From: Pseudomonas rhodesiae
GTDB taxonomy: Bacteria > Pseudomonadota > Gammaproteobacteria > Pseudomonadales > Pseudomonadaceae
Assembly: GCF_007858255.1 (NCBI RefSeq)
Contig: NZ_VFEU01000011.1
Location: forward strand, 121,241 to 185,240
Length of the DNA stretch: 64,000 bases
Reading direction: 5' to 3'
Shown: positions 21,996-30,554 of the stretch, in pieces
How the letters are laid out: the number at the start of each line of letters is the position of its first letter
How positions within the stretch are numbered: position 1 is the stretch's first letter
The notes under the pieces: model-generated
The model's input: the letters and a program-made list of their open reading frames with translations, nothing else
Told to the model about the DNA's origin: nothing
Database searches by the model: none
Made by a program: the position numbers and the translations under genes

Positions 21996-22340
21996 ATGGC
22001 TGCGAAGAAAAAGCAAACCGGTGAATCCTCTTCGTCGGAAGCGACTGTCTGGACCAACGTCAGCAAGAACCCGGTGATCCTGGGCGACGGCAGCACTGTG
22101 GGGGCTGGTGAGCAAACCACCCCAGAGCAGTCTGAGTTCGCCGAGGGCTCCTTTTGGGAAGAGCATGGTGTGCTGGTCTCTGGCGCGCCGGTTCTGACCG
22201 ATGACGGTGCTGGTCAGATCGAAGTGTTGAGCGCTGAGATTGAAACTCTACGCGCTCAGTTGCTCACCGTTGGTGGCGAGAAGTCCGCGCTGCTGGCTGA
22301 AGTCGAAGAGCTGAAAAAGCAGATCCCTCCTAAAGAGTGA
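21996..22340 (+). CDS. Small structural-region protein with coiled-coil tail
   Basis: This 114-residue protein starts at ATG 21996 after an AGGGGG ribosome site. The N-terminal 70 residues are polar and glycine-rich (VTNVSKNPVILGDG-like), and residues 72-110 form a coiled coil (IEVLSAEIETLRAQLL, LLAEVEELKKQ). It lies between the capsid gene and the first connector gene and is followed by a hairpin. Its role in the head is unknown. It could be a minor head or fibre component. Confidence 0.65.
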   Translation: MAAKKKQTGESSSSEATVWTNVSKNPVILGDGSTVGAGEQTTPEQSEFAEGSFWEEHGVLVSGAPVLTDDGAGQIEVLSAEIETLRAQLLTVGGEKSALLAEVEELKKQIPPKE

Positions 22341-22349
22341 TCGACCTAT

Positions 22350-22375
22350 AGCCCCGCCCAGTGCGGGGCTGTTTC
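22350..22375 (+). terminator. Weak intrinsic terminator after the capsid block
   Basis: AGCCCCG and CGGGGCT form a 7-bp stem with a 7-base loop, followed by only GTTTC. It may reduce but not stop transcription from the capsid genes into the neck and tail genes, adjusting their relative amounts. Confidence 0.5.
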
Positions 22376-22392
22376 ATTCTGGAGTCTGACCC

Positions 22393-22836
22393 GTGGCTGA
22401 ACTGACCATTGAAGTGACGCCGGCGATCATTGCGGACTTCCGAGCGTTCTACCCTGAATTTTCGAATGTCACCGCCTGGCCTGATGCATCCATCACCCGG
22501 GCGCTGTACATCGCACGCGGCGAGTTTGGCGGCTGCGGTTGTGCTGGATGGGGCGACTACAAGCCTTACTCATTCCTCCAGCGCGGCTGGTTCGCCCTCG
22601 CAGCGCATTACCTGACCTGGAACAAGCTGGCGACCGACGCCACTACGGCAGACGGCAGCGCCTCAACACCCTACGCCCAGTCCAGCAAGAGCGTCCGTGA
22701 TGAGTCGGTGTCCTACGCCATTCCAGGCGCGAATGACTCGCTTACAACCTGGGAAGCGGCCCTTGCCCTGACTCCATACGGCGTCGAGTATCTCCACCTG
22801 CGCTCTCGGGCCGGCATGGGAGCGATCTGCGTATGA
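22393..22836 (+). CDS. DUF4054 head-tail connector
   Basis: This 147-residue protein starts at GTG 22393 after TCTGGAG. It has the DUF4054 pattern: ADFRAFYPEFSNVTAWPDAS, then SFLQRGWFALAAHYLTWNKL and SVSYAIPGANDSLTTW. Members are adaptor or head-completion proteins that bind below the portal. Position directly after the capsid block and before the other neck genes agrees. It overlaps the next gene by 4 bases. Confidence 0.82.
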   Translation: MAELTIEVTPAIIADFRAFYPEFSNVTAWPDASITRALYIARGEFGGCGCAGWGDYKPYSFLQRGWFALAAHYLTWNKLATDATTADGSASTPYAQSSKSVRDESVSYAIPGANDSLTTWEAALALTPYGVEYLHLRSRAGMGAICV

Positions 22837-23330
22837 TCGAGCCAACCATAAGCATGATCGGTACGCAGCAGGTCGAGGAGGCGCTGAAGCAGCTCGCCAA
22901 GCGACTTGAAGGCCAGACCCGCGTTCTTGTTGGTGTTCCAGAAGGCGCAGGCTCATACGAAGATGGTTTGACCATCGCCACCATTGCCGCAGTGAACAAC
23001 TTCGGATCGGCTGATGGGCATATCCCCGCGAGGCCGTTCCTTGAGCCTGCAATCACGAAGGGCGCGCCTCAGTACCAGCGCCTCGCCGAGATAATGATTC
23101 CCAAGGTTCTTTCCGGCTCCATGGCCATGACAACCCTGCTTGAACAGATGGGCAGCCTGGCCGAAGGGCACGTCAAGCAAGAGATAACCGAGCTGGACAC
23201 GCCACCAAACGCACAGTCAACCATCGACAGAAAGGGCTCAAGTAGCCCACTGATCGATACGGGGGCTCTTCGCCAATCCATCCGCTACGTCATCGACGAG
23301 AGCACGGAACCACTCGAAGAGGGTTTGTGA
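22833..23330 (+). CDS. Neck/tail completion protein (HK97 gp10-like)
   Basis: This 165-residue protein has NNFGSADGHIPARPFLEPAI in the middle and SPLIDTGALRQSIRYVI at the C-terminus, both typical of gp10-like neck and tail completion proteins. These close the head-tail interface. Its start and stop overlap both neighbours. The N-terminal third is a helix-rich dimer-like region (QVEEALKQLAKRLEG). Confidence 0.78.
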   Translation: MIEPTISMIGTQQVEEALKQLAKRLEGQTRVLVGVPEGAGSYEDGLTIATIAAVNNFGSADGHIPARPFLEPAITKGAPQYQRLAEIMIPKVLSGSMAMTTLLEQMGSLAEGHVKQEITELDTPPNAQSTIDRKGSSSPLIDTGALRQSIRYVIDESTEPLEEGL

Positions 23331-23749
23331 TGGGGCTCAACATGCGCGGCCACGTCAGCGGGCCATTCATCACCCACAAGGGTGTGGTGCTCAACCGCTA
23401 CTCCAGCGAGATCGTGGACTTTGAACCGGTCCTGGCCATCACCTACACCGACGCGTTCGACGCAAACGTGCAGCCGGTCAGTGACAAGGAAATCGAATTT
23501 CTAAACATCGGCGCTGAGCGAATCAATGATGTGCGGGTGATCCACCGCAACGACGGTAAGGGTATCGAGGTTTCGACCCCCGGAAAGTTGGCCGACATCC
23601 TGGTATTCGCCGAGACGCCCGACAAGCCTGCAACCTGGTGGAAATCCATTGCTACCGACTACAGGCCCTGGCACAACTTCTGCCGCGCCGTGGTGGCCAA
23701 GCTTGACCCTGCCGAGATAGCCAGCCTGGAGGCGCACACCGATGCTTGA
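23330..23749 (+). CDS. Hypothetical neck-region protein
   Basis: This 139-residue protein begins MGLNMRGHVSGPFITHKGVV at ATG 23330, which shares a base with the stop before it. A GTG one codon earlier is also in frame. It is beta-rich and ends in an acidic helix. Position between two neck proteins suggests a connector or stopper. No family is recognised. Confidence 0.65.
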   Translation: MGLNMRGHVSGPFITHKGVVLNRYSSEIVDFEPVLAITYTDAFDANVQPVSDKEIEFLNIGAERINDVRVIHRNDGKGIEVSTPGKLADILVFAETPDKPATWWKSIATDYRPWHNFCRAVVAKLDPAEIASLEAHTDA

Positions 23750-24299
23750 CTCCAAAGCCCTATCCAAGGCGGTTTGCCGGATTGTCGTGGCTGTTACTGG
23801 CCTGCCGGCCGACAAGGTGATCCTTGCGGACAACAACACGGCGGCGCCATCTGGAAGCTACTGCGCGGTGCGCCTACAGAACCCTGAACAGTTCGGCCAG
23901 GCGCTCAACTCGCAAACCAACGTCCCGGCAATTGACGATCCTCAGTACGAGGACATCATCGCCAAGGTGGCTACCCAGTTCACGCTGGGGTTCAGCATCA
24001 ACTTCTACCGGGCCGGCGCCGTGATGTATGCCGCCGCCCTGTGTGAGGCGAACAAGCGCGAACCGGTGAAGACCATCTTGCGCGCTGCAAAGCTTGGATG
24101 GTCCCGCGTGTCACCAATCAACAACCTGACCGGCCTATATCAGGCCGCCATGGAAGAGCGATCCCAACTCACCCTCTACCTGTATGGCGAATCCATCGCC
24201 GAAGACCGCGTACAGCGGATCTATCGCGCGGGCTTCTCCGTGCAAACCGAACAATCTGGCGCTGTCGCGCAAGGGGAAGTAAATGGCTTATCCGGCTGA
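23742..24299 (+). CDS. Phage neck terminator protein (gp12-like)
   Basis: This 185-residue protein resembles the neck terminator family that caps the tail end at the head. It has KVATQFTLGFSINFYRAGAV and the C-terminal ITLYLYGES-like stretch QLTLYLYGESIAEDRVQRIY. It overlaps the preceding gene by 8 bases and the tail sheath gene by 17 bases. The position immediately before the sheath gene is the usual one in contractile-tailed phages of this type. Confidence 0.78.
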   Translation: MLDSKALSKAVCRIVVAVTGLPADKVILADNNTAAPSGSYCAVRLQNPEQFGQALNSQTNVPAIDDPQYEDIIAKVATQFTLGFSINFYRAGAVMYAAALCEANKREPVKTILRAAKLGWSRVSPINNLTGLYQAAMEERSQLTLYLYGESIAEDRVQRIYRAGFSVQTEQSGAVAQGEVNGLSG

Positions 24300-25413
24300 A
24301 AGCATCATCAACATAACCACGCTGATCAATTCGGCCGGGCTTGGGACTTCCAACTTTGGCGCCGGCATGGTGTTCGCCGACTTTGATTCGTCAAGCGACG
24401 CGACGTTCGTGGCCGGCACCTACCGGGACTACGGCACAGCGGCTCAGGTAGCTGAGGATTTCAACATCGCCTCCGACCCATACGCCGCCGCACTTGCGTG
24501 GTTCTCGGCTATTCCCAAGCCGAAAACCCTGCGCATCTACCTGCGTATCGAAGAAGACACTCCTGTCGAGTCGCTGAATGATGCGATCAACAAAGGCATC
24601 TGGTTCTATTGGTTCGAATTCGAGACAGGTGTTCGCGCAGTCGATGCTGACGTGCTGGCCCTGGCTGCCGCCGGCGATGCCGCTGGCAAGTTCTTCGCCT
24701 ACACCTCGAACCAATCCACCATCCGTGACCCATCAGTCACTACCGACATCGTCACCAAGGCTGTGACCCAGGGTTCCCGACGTGTGTTCGTAGCCAGCCA
24801 TGCGACCGAACTGTATGAAGGCTTTGAAATTGCCGCGGTTTTCAGTCGAGTCAACTTCAATGCATCCAACTCGACCATCACTGGCGAGTACAAAAAGCTC
24901 CCTGGCATCGACGCCGAAAGCCTGACGCCGACAGCCTACAGCACTATGAAATCGAAGGGCGCAGTGTTCTACACCGTCGTCGAGACTGGTGGTGAGCGGG
25001 ATAATGGCCGGGTCATCAATTCGAAAACTACGTCGACGTTTGGCGAATACATCGATGATGTGTTCAACCTGGACGCCTTCACCAACTTCATGACGGTGGC
25101 CCTCTACAACGCACTGACGAAAGTTCCGACCAAGCTTCGCCAAACCCCAGCTGGCCAGCAAGTGCTTATTGATGCTGCCGCTCAAGTGGGCGAAAAGTTT
25201 ATCGGTAACGGCTACTTGGGTGAGCGCCTGTACCTCGACGACGAAACCGGCGAAGAGAAGCTGAGCCGCGGCTACGAGATCCTGACCAAGGCTGAAGACA
25301 TTCTGCTGCTCTCCGACGCCGAACGTGCTGCTCGCGGTGCCGCACCGATCAGCATGCGCATCTTTCGCGCCGGTGCCATCCATACCGTCGATCTGACGGC
25401 CAACGTTGAATAA
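24283..25413 (+). CDS. Contractile tail sheath protein (DUF3383)
   Basis: This 376-residue protein belongs to the DUF3383 sheath family. Evidence includes the N-terminal AYPAESIINITTLINSAGLG, the central TTDIVTKAVTQGSRRVFVAS, and the C-terminal GERLYLDDETGEEKLSRGYE followed by RAARGAAPISMRIFRAGAIH. A sheath gene shows that this is a myovirus-like phage. The sheath surrounds the tube encoded next and contracts on infection. It overlaps the preceding gene by 17 bases. Confidence 0.9.
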   Translation: MAYPAESIINITTLINSAGLGTSNFGAGMVFADFDSSSDATFVAGTYRDYGTAAQVAEDFNIASDPYAAALAWFSAIPKPKTLRIYLRIEEDTPVESLNDAINKGIWFYWFEFETGVRAVDADVLALAAAGDAAGKFFAYTSNQSTIRDPSVTTDIVTKAVTQGSRRVFVASHATELYEGFEIAAVFSRVNFNASNSTITGEYKKLPGIDAESLTPTAYSTMKSKGAVFYTVVETGGERDNGRVINSKTTSTFGEYIDDVFNLDAFTNFMTVALYNALTKVPTKLRQTPAGQQVLIDAAAQVGEKFIGNGYLGERLYLDDETGEEKLSRGYEILTKAEDILLLSDAERAARGAAPISMRIFRAGAIHTVDLTANVE

Positions 25414-25426
25414 GGGGCGCTAGAGC

Positions 25427-25831
25427 ATGTCACTGACTGATCTTTCTGTAGAAAACACCATCGTCGTCATCACCACCGTAGGCGTGATTGACGACTGGGG
25501 TCGCACAGACCCGCCATTCACCTTTGAAAATATCGACGACAAATCGACTCTGAGCCGCGGACTTGGTGGCAATGCTGTCAAGTTCACTCGCAAGAATCCA
25601 GGTCTGCGCGTGACTCTGAACTTGATGCCAGGCAGTCCGCAGGCGATCGCTCTGCAAGCTATGGTCAATTCTGGCATCGAAGCTTCTGGCTCTTATGCAT
25701 CGATCGCCGGCCTAGAGGGCGCAGTATTTGCTGAGGGCGTGTTTACTCGCGGCAAGTCGATGGCCCGTGGCGGTCCAGGCATGAACGATGCGACCTTCAT
25801 CGCCGAGTTCAACAGAGAGGCGATCGTATGA
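25427..25831 (+). CDS. Tail tube protein
   Basis: This 134-residue protein follows the sheath gene by 13 bases and precedes the chaperone gene, the standard tube position. It is beta-rich with no long helix (NTIVVITTVGVIDDWGRTDP, FTRKNPGLRVTLNLMPGSPQ, FTRGKSMARGGPGMNDATF). Size and composition fit tube proteins paired with DUF3383 sheaths. The end overlaps the next gene by 4 bases. Confidence 0.8.
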   Translation: MSLTDLSVENTIVVITTVGVIDDWGRTDPPFTFENIDDKSTLSRGLGGNAVKFTRKNPGLRVTLNLMPGSPQAIALQAMVNSGIEASGSYASIAGLEGAVFAEGVFTRGKSMARGGPGMNDATFIAEFNREAIV

Positions 25832-26274
25832 GTGATGCCGCATCGCATATCCGCACCATCACGCATGACGGGGTGACCTACCGTTTCGGCATGCCCAGCG
25901 CCGAGAAGCAGCGTGCAGTTCTGTTCCGCCTGGGGAAATACGGCGTAGAGCCAATGATCAAGGGCCTGGCCCTGGCTGAGCTTGGCGGCGCGTCGTCGTT
26001 CATCGTTGCCGGCGGCATCGTTGGCGCCATGCTCTCGCGTATGCCCGAGGACGACTTCAACTTCGTCTGTGACTCCATGCTGGGCAAGCTGTTCAAGGAA
26101 GGCAGCCAAACTCCGCTGACCATGGAAGACTTTTCCGGGCGCCTGAAGACCTACTTCACCATTGTGGTGCTGGCTCTCGGGAACGCCTTCGAGGATTTTT
26201 CCGGACTCCTGACCCCATTCCAGAAATCTACCGCTTCAGCCGAGGCGCCGGATTCGAGTCAGGAGAACGCCTAA
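25828..26274 (+). CDS. Tail assembly chaperone (G-like)
   Basis: This 148-residue protein lies between the tube and tape measure genes, where nearly all long-tailed phages encode tail assembly chaperones. It is helical with a central small-residue segment (LGGASSFIVAGGIVGAMLSR). It ends at 26274, but the -1 frame is open across its last 50 codons and continues to 26459. That is the arrangement of a programmed frameshift that yields a longer G-T-type protein. The chaperone wraps the tape measure before tube polymerisation. Confidence 0.8.
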   Translation: MSDAASHIRTITHDGVTYRFGMPSAEKQRAVLFRLGKYGVEPMIKGLALAELGGASSFIVAGGIVGAMLSRMPEDDFNFVCDSMLGKLFKEGSQTPLTMEDFSGRLKTYFTIVVLALGNAFEDFSGLLTPFQKSTASAEAPDSSQENA

Positions 26275-26459
26275 ACCCGGCTGTCGATTGGGAGCTGTGG
26301 CGCCCGTGCGTTGGTATACCAGGGCTTTGCCCGCCGCTTTGCACCTATAACCAGCTCACGGATGGCACCCATTCGCTTGGATGGGTTAAGCGGGCCAACC
26401 TGGTCATGGACGAAATGATCTACGCCAGTCACCTGGCTGAATCCAATCGACCGAAATAG
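26196..26459 (+). CDS. Frameshift extension of the tail chaperone (T-like, -1 frame)
   Basis: Reading in the -1 frame relative to the chaperone gene, the sequence is open from well before 26,196 to TAG 26457-26459 and encodes a protein-like C-terminal segment (ERLNPAVDWELWRPC, YNQLTDGTHSLGWVKRANLV, then MDEMIYASHLAESNRPK). No start with a ribosome site serves it alone. The five-T run in GAGGATTTTTCC (26191-26202) is the best slip site, where a TTT codon can move back one base. CGGGAAC at 26,180-26,186 is an alternative. The product would be the chaperone plus about 62-84 new residues. Confidence 0.65.
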   Translation, partial: FFRTPDPIPEIYRFSRGAGFESGERLNPAVDWELWRPCVGIPGLCPPLCTYNQLTDGTHSLGWVKRANLVMDEMIYASHLAESNRPK

Positions 26460-26486
26460 CCCTGCACTCGCGGGGCTTTTGTTTTT
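26458..26486 (+). terminator. Intrinsic terminator before the tape measure gene
   Basis: An 8-bp stem (AGCCCTGC with GCGGGGCT, one G-U pair) and an ACTC loop are followed by TTTTGTTTTT. It starts within the stop codon of the frameshift extension. As a partial terminator it would lower tape measure expression relative to sheath and tube. Confidence 0.7.
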
Positions 26487-26500
26487 CAAGGGGCTGAAAT

Positions 26501-28042
26501 TTGAAAGTTCTCGAAAGCTTCTTGATCGCCCTCGGCATGAAGGTCGATGAAAAGTCATTCCAGAAGGCTGACGCGGCGTTTGGTGGACTAACCAAATCAG
26601 CCCTACAGCTTGGCGCCGTATTCGCTGGGAAGCTGGCGATCGATAAGGTAGTGGGAGATTTCAAGCAGGCCGGCACAGAGCTGAACAACTTCAACAAGCT
26701 GACCGGGCTTAGCACTCAAAACGTGCAATCCCTCGGACAGGCACTGAAGGCTCAAGGCGGAAGCGCATCTGATGCCTTCTCTGCGATGAAGAAGATTCAA
26801 GACCTGATGGCATCACCGATCACTGGTGATACCGGATGGTTTGGTGATGTCGCCAAGCTCGGGCTTGACCCTGACGTGATCATCGGTGCGAAGAACACGG
26901 CTGACGCCCTAGCCGGTATTGCCGGCGAGTTCGAACACATGAGCGCGCTCAACCAGCGCCTCGCAGGCCAGGCCCTTGGGTTGGACGACTCCACTGTTCG
27001 ACTGCTGATGCGCGGCCGTGATGAGGTAGAGAAGCAGTTGGACTCCCGCGGCAAGCTTGCCGTGATGACCCAGAAGCAAATCGACGACTCGGCGCGCCTG
27101 ACCAAGGCAACCAGCGAGCTTGACCAGGTGTTCACCGACATCGGCAACACCATTGCGGGCGAACTCACCCCCGCCCTGGCTGATATGGCCGAGGATTTCG
27201 TAGCGTTCTACCGAGACAACAAGGAGTTGGTTGACTCGGGCCTGAAAGAGTTCTTCGGCGGCCTGGCTGACAACATTGAGCTTGCCGCCATTGCCATGGC
27301 ACTGCTTGGTGGTGGCGCTGCACTCAAGGGTTTGGCCGCTCTGCGCGCCATTGTTGGGCTTGGTGGCGTTGCTGCTGCCGGATCTGCTGGTGGTGCCGCG
27401 GCTACCGGTGGTGCGTCAATGCTCGCCGTTGCCGGCGGTAGCGCAGCAGCTCTTCTGTACTCCAGCAGCCTGAACAGCGGCGAAGACACCGAACTGCTGA
27501 ACAACCGCCTTAAGAAAGGCGGCGGTGAGGCTATTGGCGCTGTCGTCGACTACTTCACTTCGAAAGGCTGGAGCAAGGAGCAGGCCGAAGGTATTGCGGC
27601 CAACCTGGAGGCGGAGAGCGGCTTCAAGGCCAATGCCTCAGGCGACGGTGGTCAGGCATACGGCCTGGCGCAGTGGCATCCAGACCGTCAGGCCGAATTC
27701 GCCAAGCAATATGGAAAAGACATTCGCAATTCTACTGGCGCCGAGCAGCTTGAGTTCATCAATCACGAACTCACCCGCGGCAACGAGAAGTCTGCCGGCA
27801 ACAAGCTTCGCGCCGCTACCAGCTCCTACGATGCTGCCTCGATCGTCTCCCGCGAGTATGAGCGGCCTGCTGATGCAGCCGGTGAGGCATCTAGGCGCGG
27901 GGCAAGCGCGGCCGGATACACCGACAACCGCGTGTACCACATCAGCGGCGCCGACACAGAGAAGGTCAAGCAGGTGCTCAACGAGCAAATGGGCCAGATG
28001 ACCGAGCAGACCATGCAGGACTTCAAGAGCCCAGAACTATGA
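26501..28042 (+). CDS. Tape measure protein with tail lysozyme domain
   Basis: This 513-residue protein starts at TTG 26501 after an AAGGGG ribosome site (MKVLESFLIALGMKVDEKSF). Residues 1-230 are helical, residues about 250-325 form hydrophobic Gly/Ala-rich membrane-like segments (IELAAIAMALLGGGAALKGL), and residues 340-440 match a phage tail lysozyme domain (YFTSKGWSKEQAEGIAANLE, then GLAQWHPDRQ and EQLEFINHEL). It sets tail length, forms a channel on injection and may cut peptidoglycan. It is short for a tape measure, implying a short contractile tail. Confidence 0.88.
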   Translation: MKVLESFLIALGMKVDEKSFQKADAAFGGLTKSALQLGAVFAGKLAIDKVVGDFKQAGTELNNFNKLTGLSTQNVQSLGQALKAQGGSASDAFSAMKKIQDLMASPITGDTGWFGDVAKLGLDPDVIIGAKNTADALAGIAGEFEHMSALNQRLAGQALGLDDSTVRLLMRGRDEVEKQLDSRGKLAVMTQKQIDDSARLTKATSELDQVFTDIGNTIAGELTPALADMAEDFVAFYRDNKELVDSGLKEFFGGLADNIELAAIAMALLGGGAALKGLAALRAIVGLGGVAAAGSAGGAAATGGASMLAVAGGSAAALLYSSSLNSGEDTELLNNRLKKGGGEAIGAVVDYFTSKGWSKEQAEGIAANLEAESGFKANASGDGGQAYGLAQWHPDRQAEFAKQYGKDIRNSTGAEQLEFINHELTRGNEKSAGNKLRAATSSYDAASIVSREYERPADAAGEASRRGASAAGYTDNRVYHISGADTEKVKQVLNEQMGQMTEQTMQDFKSPEL

Positions 28043-28659
28043 GCCTGATGAGCATCTTTACCAAGACACTGCCGAAGATCGGCCCTCTTGAGTTCGACGC
28101 AAAGCTGGAAGGGATCACAAGCAAGGCCATTACCCTGACCCAGTACCCGGTGGAGTTCGGTGCCAACACCAACGACCACGCGATTCTCATGCCGAACCGA
28201 TACCTGCTGACTGGCGCCGTATCGAATAGCCCTCTCGGTCTCGGCCTGGATGACATCGGGATGATGGGCGCCGGCGCGCTGGCAACAGTCGTGGGCGGAG
28301 TTGGTGGCGCGGCGATCAGCGCTGTATCTGCCTACCTTTTATCCGGCAGCGACGATACCAGGGCCTCCACGGCCTGGGCGTCACTCACTGCGATCCAGGA
28401 GGCCCGCGCCAAGTTCGACCTGGATACCGGCAAGGAAATCATGCGGGACATGATGATCATTCGGCTTGACGAGCGTACGCGGCCCGAGAACGAGGATGGT
28501 CTTGTTTTCATCGCTGAGCTTCAGCAGGTCAGGATCGTAAAGTCTCTGCTTGGTCGCGGGGTCAATTCTGCTGATCAGCTCATGCAGAACGACACTGTTT
28601 CCACTCAAGGCGCGCCAATGGTCACCACGGGTGATGCTGCCGTGGAGGTCATCCAATGA
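28039..28659 (+). CDS. Dit-like baseplate protein
   Basis: This 206-residue protein has the N-terminal pattern GITSKAITLTQYPVEFGANT followed by DHAILMPNRYLLTGAVSN, typical of the Dit-like N-terminal domain in short-tailed myophages. The central LATVVGGVGGAAISAVSAYL is a hydrophobic insertion and the C-terminus is beta-rich. It would form the ring joining the tube to the baseplate hub. It overlaps the tape measure gene by 4 bases and the next gene by 4 bases. Confidence 0.8.
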   Translation: MSLMSIFTKTLPKIGPLEFDAKLEGITSKAITLTQYPVEFGANTNDHAILMPNRYLLTGAVSNSPLGLGLDDIGMMGAGALATVVGGVGGAAISAVSAYLLSGSDDTRASTAWASLTAIQEARAKFDLDTGKEIMRDMMIIRLDERTRPENEDGLVFIAELQQVRIVKSLLGRGVNSADQLMQNDTVSTQGAPMVTTGDAAVEVIQ

Positions 28660-28958
28660 GCCGGTATAGCGTTTCTGTGCAACCCCTGCCGGCTCAGACG
28701 CTGGTGGCGAGGCTCGGCAAGAACTCACTCACTATCGAGCTGCAGTGGATGGTAAGGCTTGGGGTCTTCCGGATGAATATCTTCACGGCTCTTGGCGTTC
28801 CGCTGACAAGTGGTCGGTTCCTCTTGCCGAACGTCGATCTTCTATCTGGACTTTACCCGCCGCCGGCGATCCGTTACGGCTCCCTGTCTCTAGTGGGCAG
28901 CCTGGCTACCCCGGACAACCTGGGCGTGGACAATACTTTGGTGTGGTCAGATGAATGA
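28656..28958 (+). CDS. Baseplate plug protein (Pam3 gp18-like)
   Basis: This 100-residue, beta-rich protein (MSRYSVSVQPLPAQTLVARL, LTIELQWMVRLGVFRMNIFT, GRFLLPNVDLLSGLYPPPAI) resembles the small plug protein of the Pam3-type baseplate. It sits between the Dit-like ring and the hub gene, matching the order in such phages. It overlaps the hub gene by 8 bases. Confidence 0.72.
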   Translation: MSRYSVSVQPLPAQTLVARLGKNSLTIELQWMVRLGVFRMNIFTALGVPLTSGRFLLPNVDLLSGLYPPPAIRYGSLSLVGSLATPDNLGVDNTLVWSDE

Positions 28959-29901
28959 TGAAATATTCCTGCGCAACTACCGGCTGAAGATTGGGCGAAG
29001 TACCGGTTCGAAGGTCTACGAAATGAGGCCCGGCGAGGAAAACCCCAGCGAAGATGGGCTTCGCATTACCTTTCAGGTCACACACTTCGCCGGCGGTGCC
29101 TTCAGCGTGGCCGAGATCACCATCTACAACGTTTCGCGGTACTCATCTCGGCAGATGCTTGGAGATGGATCCGCAGGAAAATATGAGTTCATTACGCTTG
29201 AGGCTGGGTATGACGGCCTATTTGGGTCGATTTTTTCCGGCCAGATAACGAACGCCCAACTTCACCTTGAGGATGGCGGCGCTACCCGTGGGATTCGCTT
29301 CTTCTGCAAGTCCTCAGCCAAGGAGCGCGATCAAAACCTGATCAACCTCACGTTGTCGCCGGAAACTGATCCTGTTCAGATCATCGAGGAATGCGCCTCG
29401 GTGTTCGGCGCAGAGATCCAGTTCTACGGTGACTTCTCAAAGCTCAAGCGTCGATCAAGGGGCACTGTATTACAAGGCAGTCCAACCGCCTGCATGAATG
29501 AGCTGGCCGAGACCTTCGCCTTCGATTGGATGGTCGAGAACGGCGCGACCAAGATCATCAAGCGAGACTTTGCGCTGGATAATCAGGTCTACGTGATCAG
29601 CGCCGGCACTGGGATGATCGGCTCCCCAGTGGTCAGCGATACCGAAGTCGGCATCCGTTACACCCTCAACCCCAAGATCAAGCTCGGCGACACAGTCAAG
29701 CTTGAATCTATGGCGCCTCGCTTCGAGTTCTCTGGGGCTTTCTTCTACGACGTGCCTCGCACCATTGGCGAGGGTTATTACAAGGTCAACTCTCTAGTGT
29801 TCGCCGGAGACTCCCATGGCGATCAATGGGAAAGCCAGATCAGCTGCCTACGCCTAAGTGCGGCGGCCCAGGCCGGTATTTCAGAAAGGGCAACCCGATG
29901 A
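28951..29901 (+). CDS. Baseplate hub protein
   Basis: This 316-residue protein has the layout of gp27/gpD-type hubs: FLRNYRLKIGRSTGSKVYEM with two similar beta-barrel-like parts, TFQVTHFAGGAFSVAEITIY, then SPETDPVQIIEECASVFGAE and KIKLGDTVKLESMAPRFEF. Hubs form the trimer on which the puncturing spike sits. It is followed with a 4-base overlap by the spike gene. No enzymatic domain is seen. Confidence 0.8.
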   Translation: MNDEIFLRNYRLKIGRSTGSKVYEMRPGEENPSEDGLRITFQVTHFAGGAFSVAEITIYNVSRYSSRQMLGDGSAGKYEFITLEAGYDGLFGSIFSGQITNAQLHLEDGGATRGIRFFCKSSAKERDQNLINLTLSPETDPVQIIEECASVFGAEIQFYGDFSKLKRRSRGTVLQGSPTACMNELAETFAFDWMVENGATKIIKRDFALDNQVYVISAGTGMIGSPVVSDTEVGIRYTLNPKIKLGDTVKLESMAPRFEFSGAFFYDVPRTIGEGYYKVNSLVFAGDSHGDQWESQISCLRLSAAAQAGISERATR

Positions 29902-30554
29902 GTGATCCGCTCTCCTCAAGAACGCAGGCTGAATACTCCAAGATGCTGCGCGGGATATTCGGCGAGTACCTGAAAGACAACATGCGCACCAGCGTTCCTG
30001 GTCATGTCCTGAGTTTCGACCCGGCCACGCAGATGGCAGAGGTTCAGATCGGCCTGATGCTGGAAGACCGCCTTGGCTCGCAGCAACCGCGCCGTCCAAT
30101 CATCCATGTTCCAGTTCAGTTCTGGGGCGCCGCCGGCGGCACGCTGGAATGCCGGGTGGCAAGCGGCACTGAGGGAGTTCTGTTCTTCTCGCAAGAGTGC
30201 ATCGACTCATGGGTCGACCAAGGCGGGGTGGCTGTCAAGTCAGAGCCTCGGCGCTTCTCGATCAATGATGCCTACTTCATCCCTGGGGTTCGGTCCATCC
30301 CCGGCGCGATCGGTGACTTCTCCAATGATGGAATACGCCTGCGCAGCAACGATGGTTCGGCTTATTTCTGGATCCACGACAACAAGGCGCTGGAGATTGG
30401 GGGTGTTTCGCTGAACGTGAAGTGCCCAGCAAACTTTGAACAAGCGGTCACCACTTCGACCACGATCCATAACCAGGGTGTGAACATCGGCAGAACGCAC
30501 ACCCATAACGGTGTTCAGTCAGGAAGCGGGAACTCTGGAGTAGTGAACCCATGA
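29898..30554 (+). CDS. Membrane-puncturing spike (Gp138 family)
   Basis: This 218-residue protein starts at ATG 29898 (MSDPLSSRTQAEYSKMLRGI). The N-terminal domain (VPGHVLSFDPATQMAEVQIG, RRPIIHVPVQFWGAAGGTLE, GTEGVLFFSQECIDSWVDQG) is an OB fold of the Gp138/gpV type. The C-terminal part is a repetitive beta stretch ending in NIGRTHTHNGVQSGSGNSG. The His-Thr-His near the tip is the known iron-binding apex motif of such spikes. It pierces the outer membrane upon sheath contraction. Confidence 0.88.
   Translation: MSDPLSSRTQAEYSKMLRGIFGEYLKDNMRTSVPGHVLSFDPATQMAEVQIGLMLEDRLGSQQPRRPIIHVPVQFWGAAGGTLECRVASGTEGVLFFSQECIDSWVDQGGVAVKSEPRRFSINDAYFIPGVRSIPGAIGDFSNDGIRLRSNDGSAYFWIHDNKALEIGGVSLNVKCPANFEQAVTTSTTIHNQGVNIGRTHTHNGVQSGSGNSGVVNP

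Noticed and set aside
21000..22166. 388-codon leftward frame opposite the capsid gene
   Set aside because: Antisense shadow caused by codon bias in the strongly expressed capsid gene.
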